Assembly (NCBI GenBank): GCA_031288765.1
Contig: JAITQV010000227.1
Location: forward strand, 1 to 5,025
DNA: 5,025 nucleotides
Source of the DNA: Planctomycetaceae bacterium
GTDB taxonomy: Bacteria > Planctomycetota > Planctomycetia > Pirellulales > Thermoguttaceae
Direction: 5' to 3'
Positions 1-5,012 of this stretch are shown one piece after another. Position 1 is the first letter of the stretch; each line of letters starts with the position of its first letter. Made by a program: the position numbers and the translations under genes. The notes beneath the pieces are model-generated. The model saw only the letters and a program-made list of their open reading frames with translations, was not told the origin of the DNA and searched no databases.

Positions 1-68
1 TCAATCCGAACAAACGCCGTACCGCCGTTATTTCCCATTTTTGGGGGTGATTTAAGATTTTTTTGCAT
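1..68 (-). CDS. N-terminal fragment of a gene leaving the window; possibly a planctomycete-type tyrosine recombinase/integrase
   Basis: An ATG at 66-68 (minus strand) opens a frame with no stop through 22 codons to the window edge, so the gene continues to the left and only its start is visible. The start is well supported: AGGAG lies 6 bases upstream, the best Shine-Dalgarno sequence in the window. The peptide reads MQKNLKSPPKMGNNGGTAFV, then R-I and an acidic residue (D or E; the codon is cut). A short basic/proline lead followed by a G-x-A-x-V-x-(I/L)-(D/N) strand resembles the beginning of small phage-type integrases that are abundant in planctomycetes, where the next residues are usually G-K-R-x-Y-L-G. 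That match is from memory of the family pattern and covers only about ten residues, so the coding call is fairly firm but the function is tentative. It is separated from the 914-aa gene upstream by 216 bp and probably has its own promoter. Confidence 0.62.
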   Translation of the reverse strand, partial: MQKNLKSPPKMGNNGGTAFVRI

Positions 69-95
69 GATTCGCTCCTTTTGTGGTTTTAATTT

Positions 96-111
96 TGTCC
101 AAACTTGGACA
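96..111. promoter_or_regulatory. 16-bp operator-like palindrome ahead of the left-edge gene
   Basis: TGTCCAA-AC-TTGGACA is a perfect inverted repeat with 7-bp arms and a 2-bp centre. It lies 27 bases upstream of the start codon at 68, between the candidate promoter and the ribosome binding site. Its dyad symmetry, near-absent loop and position suit a binding site for a dimeric repressor. A loop of 2 makes it a poor RNA hairpin, so a protein site is more likely than a terminator. The regulator is unknown; autoregulation or control of a mobile element gene is only inferred. Confidence 0.45.
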
Positions 112-167
112 CAACTAATATCTACAGTTACGAATCATGTAGCTATAAAAACGCTATAAGTATTTGT

Positions 168-195
168 ATTATAAAGAATTACAAACACTATACAA
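168..195 (-). promoter_or_regulatory. candidate sigma-70-type promoter for the left-edge gene
   Basis: On the minus strand a perfect TATAAT (168-173) is preceded after 16 bases by TTGTAT (190-195), a weak -35 element. Transcription would begin near 161, giving a leader of about 93 bases that would contain the palindrome at 96-111. The surrounding sequence is very AT-rich, so a chance TATAAT is quite possible. Planctomycete promoter rules are poorly defined, and the call rests only on this match and its placement. Confidence 0.3.
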
Positions 196-221
196 CACAA
201 CATACCCATATTACTACAAGT

Positions 222-264
222 TAGGCAATCGTTAAGTGAAAACCCTTCGGCAAACGATTGCCTA
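222..264. repeat. hairpin repeat, copy 1, just downstream of the 914-aa gene; possible terminator
   Basis: TAGGCAATCGTT (222-233) and AACGATTGCCTA (253-264) form a perfect 12-bp stem with a 19-base loop; allowing one bulged base, AAG/CTT extends it outward. It sits about 20 bases after the stop codon of the 914-aa gene, where a transcription terminator would lie. However, no T-run follows on the minus strand, so it is not a textbook Rho-independent terminator. A 43-bp core (225-267) recurs in reverse orientation at 3330-3372, so this is a dispersed intergenic repeat rather than a simple gene-specific terminator. Confidence 0.7.
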
Positions 265-284
265 CTTCATAGTATTCGGAATTT

Positions 285-3029
285 TTATTTCAGAAAAGGA
301 TCGTCCGCTTGGGTAGGTAACCCCGAAACCGGTACCGAAATCGCCGAATCACTCGATACTACCGTTGTACTTTTACCCTTCTGCTTTTGATAAAAATACG
401 TTGTGTTTTCATTGACCAAATGAACATTGGCAACAGCACAAATCACCTCAGTACGCATCCGATGATTCCCCGGCTTCTCCGCTTTGGCTTTGACTTTTAA
501 CACCACATTTTGCCCCGATGCAACCGTTGGAATTTTATCGAAAAAGACCTGACCGTCAACCATAGAAGCATTGATTCCGCCCTCGACCCCGTAAGGCTCC
601 AAACCTCCGCCAAATGCCGTCTTGATCTCAACATTTTCCGCCGCTTTCGTTCCGCGATTGAACAGATTGAAGGTGTACACCGCTTCCTGACCAATCTCAA
701 CAGGTCCTTGCGGATTTTCAACTTCCAGTTTTAACTCCACAATGGCTTCGGCTTCAAACGATCCGACACAACTCGCCAACTCACCGCTTTTATCACCGAT
801 AGAAGTTTCCAATTTACACGTTCCTTCGCGTTTCGGTTCGCAAACCACCGACGCCGAAAAAACATCTCCCACCAAAATAGAATCAATCTTCCAAACAATC
901 TGGTTTTCAGGAGTCAACTCGCCGCCGGATGTACTCGAAATAAATTTGGCGCCCAACGGAATCGCCGCCGATAACACAATATCCCGCGCCGCCGCATTGC
1001 CGATATTTTGAACCTTAATCTGAAACTCCGCCGGACTGCCGACAAATTGAACCGTCGGCGAATCAACCGCCATAACAATATTAGGTCGTAACACATTAAC
1101 CCGCTTATTCACACGAGCAGTAATATCATATTGACCGGTTGCCTGAATATTAATGTCAATATGTTCCTGTTTGCCCGTCCAGACCTCAACATCAATTGCC
1201 TGCTCTTCACCCGCCTTCAAAACCGCTAATTCACAGGATTTCATGTCCGAACCGGTTTGAAGTAATTCAAGCTTCACATTTTCGGCATCGCCGTTGCCGG
1301 TATTGCGGACAAGTAATTTGTAACCGACATTGGTTCCCCAAAGAACTTCGTCGGGACCTTGCAGTTCCATCTCCAAAATCGGTTCCTGAACAACAATTTT
1401 CGCAACCGTTGCCGGTTTGAAAAAATCATATTTAATTCTCAAATCCACCGATTTCCGTTGTTGCGGAATCAAGTGTAACACAAGTAATTCTTCCGCCTGC
1501 GTTTCAATACGGCTGATTTTCCAAACAAAATCCCGAAATTCTTTATTGTCTTCACGCGGAATTAGAGATGTTGTTCCGGCGCTGATTTCCGGTTGCGCAA
1601 TTTCGAGCCAATTGGGAATTTCAACCGTCAGAATAATTTGTTCCGCCGAAGAACCGCCGCGATTGACAATCTTGATACGGTAAAGCGCTTCCTGACCGAC
1701 AATCGCACGCGGATCGCCTTCCGTTTCCACTTCGAGACGCGGGCTGACTAACAATTTCTTTTCCCGTTCCAAATTGGTGTTGGCTGAGATGGTGCCGGCT
1801 GAAATGGTGTTGGCTGAAATTCCGCCGTGTCCCTGCAATCCGGTCTCACGCAACGCCGTTTCCTGCAATACCGTTTCCGGTTCCGTGCTGATTGTTCTCG
1901 CCGAACGATCCAATTGGACATCTTTCGAAGCAATCTTGTATTCCACTATATTGGAAATTTTCTCTTGATCACGCGGTCGCGCCATTCGCAATAAATTGTT
2001 CTCATTTTGCCCCGCCGGAACCGAAGATTGCGTTGCCGGATTTGCGGGACGGGAACTAATATTATTAGGTTCAATGTTGAATCCCGATAAATCGCGGGTC
2101 GGCGTTGTCCTATCAATAGAGCGTTCCGTTTCCGGTCGGTGAATCGGTTCACTCAAATGCGTATTGTCAAATTCCGTCTGAGGACGAACCGGAATTGTTG
2201 TTTTATTCCGTTCCGTCCGGCGGGTAATTTCAACCGGCTTGTTAACCGGTTCATCATCCGTTGAAATCGTATTGGGAGTTGCCGAAACTTGCGGCGTCTG
2301 AACCGCTCCGTCCAACATGGTATCCAACACTGCCCGTTGCGGCGGTGTGCGGTTCGGGGGTACTGCCTGCGCCGTTCTCGCCGCGGGAGTATTCAATACC
2401 GTTTCACGATTGGTTTTAACCGAATTTAGTTCACGGTAAGCGTTTTCGTTAAGATGTTGTTTATCGAAAATCTGTTGACGCATTGTGTTCATGCGTTTAT
2501 AAATTGATTCATCCGACTCCTCCGAATCCATGTTCCGGTCAATATTTTCGCCGGCGGACGGAACGGGCGTTTTGTTGGTGTTGGCGGCGGAATTGGTTGT
2601 TTCGCGTCGTTTTTCGGGGGCGGTACGCCGATCGGGTACACGCCGTTCGGGGGGCTGATCCGGATTCTCAACAGATTGCTTTATTTCCAATGCGGTCGGC
2701 GGTTTCGGCGGACGCGTCGGAACAGACTGCGAAGTCAGGGAACGAACAGAATCCTGCGGATTATTCGGCGGCGCATCGTCCGGTTCCGCATCATCTCTGG
2801 TCAAATTTGTGAATATCCGCTTAATCCGATCCGCCAAACCAAAACCTTTTCGTTCGGTTGTCGGTTCGTCTTGTCCCAAATAAATGGGAGCATGGGCATT
2901 AACAACACGAATCGGTAATATCGTCTGATTCGTTTGTTTGTCCATTGGGAGCGGTTGCGCAAACGCCTGAACTGCAAAAAAAGCAACTCCTAAAATCGCA
3001 ACATAAAACCGGTTTATTCTGCAAGACAT
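285..3029 (-). CDS. exported 914-aa protein with disordered N-terminal half and four DUF11/CARDB-like Ig-fold repeats
   Basis: I do not recognise a named gene. The ATG at 3027-3029 has AGAGGA seven bases upstream. Residues 1-24 look like a signal peptide: Arg4/Arg7, a hydrophobic core, and an A-F-A end that suggests cleavage before Gln25. Residues about 50-425 are low-complexity, rich in Pro, Thr, Arg, Asn and Glu, probably disordered, with one charged, possibly helical stretch near 173-208. Two tandem pentapeptide runs lie at 385-399 and 404-418. Four repeats follow, starting near 429, 549, 648 and 764. Each has a strand pattern of G-x(4)-Y/F-x-hydrophobic-x-V/L-x-N-x-G followed by A-x-x-(I/V); the Asn-x-Gly signatures are N456, N576, N675 and N791. 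This is typical of DUF11/CARDB domains. No transmembrane anchor, LPXTG or PEP-CTERM tail is seen, so the product should be periplasmic or surface-associated. A structural or adhesive role is inferred from the fold only. Confidence 0.93.
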   Translation of the reverse strand: MSCRINRFYVAILGVAFFAVQAFAQPLPMDKQTNQTILPIRVVNAHAPIYLGQDEPTTERKGFGLADRIKRIFTNLTRDDAEPDDAPPNNPQDSVRSLTSQSVPTRPPKPPTALEIKQSVENPDQPPERRVPDRRTAPEKRRETTNSAANTNKTPVPSAGENIDRNMDSEESDESIYKRMNTMRQQIFDKQHLNENAYRELNSVKTNRETVLNTPAARTAQAVPPNRTPPQRAVLDTMLDGAVQTPQVSATPNTISTDDEPVNKPVEITRRTERNKTTIPVRPQTEFDNTHLSEPIHRPETERSIDRTTPTRDLSGFNIEPNNISSRPANPATQSSVPAGQNENNLLRMARPRDQEKISNIVEYKIASKDVQLDRSARTISTEPETVLQETALRETGLQGHGGISANTISAGTISANTNLEREKKLLVSPRLEVETEGDPRAIVGQEALYRIKIVNRGGSSAEQIILTVEIPNWLEIAQPEISAGTTSLIPREDNKEFRDFVWKISRIETQAEELLVLHLIPQQRKSVDLRIKYDFFKPATVAKIVVQEPILEMELQGPDEVLWGTNVGYKLLVRNTGNGDAENVKLELLQTGSDMKSCELAVLKAGEEQAIDVEVWTGKQEHIDINIQATGQYDITARVNKRVNVLRPNIVMAVDSPTVQFVGSPAEFQIKVQNIGNAAARDIVLSAAIPLGAKFISSTSGGELTPENQIVWKIDSILVGDVFSASVVCEPKREGTCKLETSIGDKSGELASCVGSFEAEAIVELKLEVENPQGPVEIGQEAVYTFNLFNRGTKAAENVEIKTAFGGGLEPYGVEGGINASMVDGQVFFDKIPTVASGQNVVLKVKAKAEKPGNHRMRTEVICAVANVHLVNENTTYFYQKQKGKSTTVVSSDSAISVPVSGLPTQADDPFLK
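1776..1820 (-). repeat. three 15-bp tandem repeats encoding (ISA[N/G]T)x3
   Basis: Three consecutive 15-base units, nearly identical, encode ISANT-ISAGT-ISANT at residues 404-418 of the 914-aa protein, immediately before the first Ig-like domain. Because the unit is a multiple of three, gain or loss of copies would keep the frame. The run sits at the hinge between the disordered region and the folded repeats and may act as a linker of variable length. Confidence 0.85.
1833..1877 (-). repeat. three 15-bp tandem repeats encoding (ET[V/A/G]L[Q/R])x3
   Basis: Three 15-base units encode ETVLQ-ETALR-ETGLQ at residues 385-399. The units are more diverged from one another than those in the neighbouring run and have a different sequence, so the two arrays arose independently although they share unit size and copy number and lie only 12 bases apart. 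Glu, Leu and Gln/Arg at fixed spacing could favour a short helix, but a 5-residue period does not match a coiled-coil heptad. Confidence 0.78.
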
Positions 3030-3035
3030 TTTAAT

Positions 3036-3041
3036 TTCCTC
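3036..3041 (-). promoter_or_regulatory. Shine-Dalgarno sequence of the 914-aa gene
   Basis: On the minus strand the sequence before the start reads AGAGGA-AATTAAA-ATG, giving a purine-rich ribosome binding site seven bases from the ATG. It supports this start over any internal one, in agreement with the signal peptide that begins directly at this methionine. Confidence 0.6.
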
Positions 3042-3090
3042 TACCGATAGACAAAGAACATTATTTTATTTGCAAACAATGTTTCTTTTA

Positions 3091-3104
3091 GAATCAAATG
3101 ATTC
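3091..3104. promoter_or_regulatory. 14-bp palindrome upstream of the 914-aa gene
   Basis: GAATCA-AA-TGATTC is a perfect dyad with 6-bp arms, 62 bases upstream of the start codon at 3029. Its position suits an operator for the 914-aa gene. The arms are short and AT-rich, so chance occurrence cannot be excluded, and no confident promoter hexamers could be placed around it. Confidence 0.3.
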
Positions 3105-3132
3105 ATTCGGTTATATCGGCTCTTATAGGTGT

Positions 3133-3174
3133 ATCGGTTTAATCGACCTTGCAGATTTGGAAAAATAAACCGAT
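3133..3174. repeat. 9-bp-arm inverted repeat in the leader region of the 914-aa gene
   Basis: ATCGGTTTA (3133-3141) and TAAACCGAT (3166-3174) are perfect inverted repeats separated by 24 bases, a little over 100 bases upstream of the 914-aa start codon. As RNA it would give a moderate stem-loop; as DNA it could be two half-sites. Read in the direction of the gene, no T-run follows the stem (the next bases are ACACC), so an intrinsic terminator or attenuator is not supported. The function is unknown. Confidence 0.4.
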
Positions 3175-3274
3175 TTTAACGAAGAATCCGTATCTCCAAA
3201 CTCCTTATTTTATCTATTTTGCAGTTCGATAAGATTATTTCCTAATATTTCAACGGAATTTTTTCTTAAAGATT

Positions 3275-3287
3275 GTATTTATTCAGT
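3275..3287 (+). repeat. solo copy of the 13-bp element-end motif, one mismatch
   Basis: GTATTTATTCAGT differs by one transition from GTATCTATTCAGT, the motif found at both ends of the hairpin element at 3440-3686. The sequence that follows here is unrelated to the element's arm, so this is either a remnant of an excised or decayed copy or a separate use of the same motif. Confidence 0.45.
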
Positions 3288-3329
3288 CAGGCAGGCAAGT
3301 ATTCGCCAATCTTACGATTAACAATTCAC

Positions 3330-3372
3330 AAGTAGGCAATCGCTCGCCAAGGGGCTTTTACCTAACGATTGC
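3330..3372. repeat. hairpin repeat, copy 2, inverted relative to copy 1
   Basis: The 43 bases match the reverse complement of 225-267 at 36 positions without gaps, and all seven differences are transitions. The local stem here is shorter than in copy 1: GCAATCG (3336-3342) pairs with CGATTGC (3366-3372) around a 23-base loop. It lies about 300 bases upstream of the 914-aa start, so the two copies bracket that gene in opposite orientations. Confidence 0.72.
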
Positions 3373-3439
3373 GTTGGTGTCAGCCGGCTAATTTTTGTTT
3401 TCGCGCGGAAATCATAACCTCCAATGTTTACGAATTTCC

Positions 3440-3686
3440 GTATCTATTCAGTCCTTTGTTGAGCAATTGCGCAAGACAAACCTTATTTTTAACCTGATTT
3501 TTCCGAACAAAACAACCTTAGCAACCCAAATTTCCTCACAAAATCAACCTTATTCTCTATTTTTTAATAAGGCAATAAGGTAGTTATGATGTGGGAAATG
3601 TTGTTGCTAAGGTTGTTTTGTTTGGAAATAAGGTTAAAAATAAGGTTTGTTTTACCCAATTGTTCAACAAAGGACTGAATAGATAC
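3440..3686. mobile_element. MITE-like long inverted-repeat element (247 bp)
   Basis: The two halves are reverse complements of each other. The left arm 3440-3525 and the right arm 3603-3686 (reversed) agree over about 85 bases, with about six substitutions and a 2-base gap. Both begin GTATCTATTCAGTCCTTTGT. Weaker complementarity continues inward, and an inner stem ACCTTATT (3548-3555)/AATAAGGT (3574-3581) closes it, so the whole unit can fold into one hairpin. There is no gene inside. Size, perfect ends and lack of coding capacity fit a miniature inverted-repeat transposable element or a large REP/BIME-like repeat. No clear target-site duplication is visible next to the ends. It could also stop transcription coming from lpxI. 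An alternative is a structured non-coding RNA. Confidence 0.72.
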
Positions 3687-3798
3687 ATGATTTTTAAAAG
3701 CATAATCATAATAATCAAACAAATCCCCAAAATCATAGTTCAGACAATGAATTCCGCATACGAACTCTCCATTTTCCGCTCTCAACTCTCAACTATTT

Positions 3799-4695
3799 TC
3801 AGTCTGTTGGGAATTCGGGAAAAGGGGATTTTTCGCGGGTACAGTCCTCTTCCTGAATAGACACAATCACAATATTGTGCAGGTTTGCAAAATCAACAAC
3901 ATCTTGCCGGTCGATAAAAATTGTTCGCCCCGCTTCAATCGCAAGAGCACGGGCGCCGGATTCGTACATTGTTTGCAACGTCAGAAGACCGAAAGTCGGG
4001 ACATCAAAACGCATATCCTGTTGCGGTTTGGCGACTTTGACCACAACAAAACCTTCTGCCGGACTCAACGACCCCGCGCGGCGAATACATTCGTCCGTTC
4101 CCTCAATCGCCTCAACCGCCAATACCGCTCGATTGCGGACACAAACACTCTGCCCAATATCAAGCCGTCCCATTTCTTTCGCCAATCCCCAACCAAAACA
4201 AATGTCCTTCCATTCTGCGGCTGTGGGACCTCGGCGTGTTAATTTTTGTCGTTTCACAAGCAAATCCGGAACCCAATCGGTTCCCGGCAAAAGTTGGATA
4301 CCATTTTCACTAAACGCCCTCACAACTGTTCCGAGAAGTGTATCATCTTTACAATCCTTCCGGCGCATTAGGAAAATCGGGGCAAAAACACGAATTGTAT
4401 AAAAATCGGGAAGTTGCCGCCATATCAATAGCGGGTCAAGAAGCAATGTTTTATTAATTTTCCCTGCCATTGTTCCGTGCGTCAAGCCGTGTTGGCGAAA
4501 GAAACGGAACGCCGTTTGAAGACGCCCAAGACCAAGCGGAGCCCAATCATCGCAAATTTCTTTGAGTTTGGAATCCGCATGGTTGACAAGCCCGAGACAA
4601 TAGACTTTAATTCCCTGTTGTTTCAAGGCTTCGGCTAAATAAATCGGATAACGCCCCCAACCGGCAATAAGACCAACCCGTTCAGGAAATGTCAT
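3799..4695 (-). CDS. lpxI: LpxI, UDP-2,3-diacylglucosamine pyrophosphatase (lipid A biosynthesis)
   Basis: LpxI hydrolyses UDP-2,3-diacylglucosamine to lipid X (2,3-diacylglucosamine 1-phosphate) and UMP, the step before LpxB in the Raetz pathway, at the cytoplasmic face of the inner membrane. It replaces LpxH, with which it shares no homology. Residues about 5-135 form the LpxI N-domain, opening with VGLIAGWGRYPI and carrying AGKINK (77-82) and RKDCKDDT (112-119). Residues about 138-276 form the LpxI C-domain (formerly DUF1009), with LAVEAIEGTD (192-201), the catalytic-region motif KPQQDMRFDVP (223-233) and AIEAG (252-256). The length of 298 is slightly above the 270-285 usual for the family, because of an extra charged tail after residue 280. 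The ATG at 4693-4695 is the only ATG before an in-frame stop at 4756-4758 and places the GxG loop correctly; no good Shine-Dalgarno precedes it. No other lipid A genes adjoin it. Confidence 0.95.
   Translation of the reverse strand: MTFPERVGLIAGWGRYPIYLAEALKQQGIKVYCLGLVNHADSKLKEICDDWAPLGLGRLQTAFRFFRQHGLTHGTMAGKINKTLLLDPLLIWRQLPDFYTIRVFAPIFLMRRKDCKDDTLLGTVVRAFSENGIQLLPGTDWVPDLLVKRQKLTRRGPTAAEWKDICFGWGLAKEMGRLDIGQSVCVRNRAVLAVEAIEGTDECIRRAGSLSPAEGFVVVKVAKPQQDMRFDVPTFGLLTLQTMYESGARALAIEAGRTIFIDRQDVVDFANLHNIVIVSIQEEDCTREKSPFPEFPTD
3852..3864 (-). repeat. partial match to the 13-bp motif inside the lpxI 3' end
   Basis: On the minus strand GTGTCTATTCAGG matches GTATCTATTCAGT at 11 of 13 positions. 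It encodes V-S-I-Q at about residues 278-281 of LpxI, where the conserved domain ends and the non-conserved tail begins. The sequence beyond it does not resemble the arm of the long hairpin element, so it may be chance. Confidence 0.25.
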
Positions 4696-4815
4696 AGTTC
4701 TGTTTAATTTGGTTTGCAGAATATTTGATAAAATAGAATTGTTTACTAAATCTATTTATACACTAATACGCCCCTTTTTCACAGACCAATTTTTCAGAAA
4801 GGACGGAAACCGATG

Positions 4816-4890
4816 GCATCTATTCAGCGGAATGTTTCCGCATAATTTTATTTTCAGCCTGTTTTTTTCAAACAAAACGACCGTTGTAGT
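4816..4890 (+). repeat. diverged single arm of the long hairpin element
   Basis: The segment starts with GCATCTATTCAGC (11 of 13 positions of the element end). After a dissimilar, shorter stretch it resumes similarity at about 4847-4882, which aligns with 3484-3518: both contain a T-rich block, CCTG, another T-run and AACAAAAC-A/G-ACC in the same order. No matching second arm is visible in the following 130 bases, so this would be a decayed or truncated copy. The alignment was made by eye and involves T/A-rich sequence, hence the modest confidence. Confidence 0.42.
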
Positions 4891-5012
4891 TAATAACCGA
4901 TAGTAAACCTTTTCCCTTACCTGCTCACACATTGAAAACATGGCAAAAACGTCGTATTTTGTAAATATTAAGCCGATTGTTTTTTTGTGGTTTTCACGGT
5001 TAAAGAGTAATT

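Larger units (their letters stand above)
3030..3798. other. 769-bp gene-free interval between lpxI and the 914-aa gene
   Basis: No convincing gene is present on either strand. From right to left the interval holds about 110 bases of AT-rich sequence after lpxI (with a 7-bp direct duplication TCTCAAC at 3780-3793), the long hairpin element 3440-3686, the small hairpin repeat 3330-3372, a one-mismatch copy of the 13-bp motif GTATCTATTCAGT at 3275-3287, and the presumed leader and promoter region of the 914-aa gene with its short palindromes. Open frames that run through the hairpin element are by-products of its symmetry. Confidence 0.7.

Noticed and set aside
222..264. Classical Rho-independent terminator for the 914-aa gene
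   Set aside because: The stem is right, but in the direction of transcription it is followed by ACTTGTAGTAAT, with no T-run, and the same unit occurs elsewhere in reverse; termination is possible but not shown.
2483..2812. 109-codon plus-strand frame, and several other plus-strand frames between 510 and 2918
   Set aside because: They are antisense to the 914-aa gene, with odd Arg/Cys/His-rich composition and no domain, typical of shadow frames.
3440..3686. CRISPR array or retron-like RNA as explanation of the repeats
   Set aside because: There are no regularly spaced direct repeats with unique spacers, and no cas gene or reverse transcriptase in the window. The structure is one inverted repeat.
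3395..3785. Two opposite-strand frames (3395-3583 plus, 3564-3785 minus) that share the peptide SIQSFVEQL and more
   Set aside because: They look like homologous proteins only because each reads the same arm of the inverted-repeat element. Neither has a good ribosome binding site, and both stop in or just beyond the hairpin.
3780..3793. Direct duplication TCTCAAC-TCTCAAC as a target-site duplication
   Set aside because: The two copies are adjacent and do not bracket any element, so simple slippage is the easier explanation.
3875..4402. 175-codon open frame on the plus strand, and a shorter one at 3877-4242
   Set aside because: Both are antisense to the strongly conserved lpxI coding region, lack recognisable domains, and are explained by the codon bias of lpxI.
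4813..4845. Tiny plus-strand frame (10 codons) behind AAGGACGG
   Set aside because: It lies inside the repeat-derived segment, is only ten residues long, and the purine stretch belongs to a local inverted repeat; there is nothing else to support translation.
4709..4941. Open frames of 60-64 codons on both strands upstream of lpxI
   Set aside because: Both cross the diverged repeat, have no usable ribosome binding site and show compositions dictated by T/A-rich sequence.
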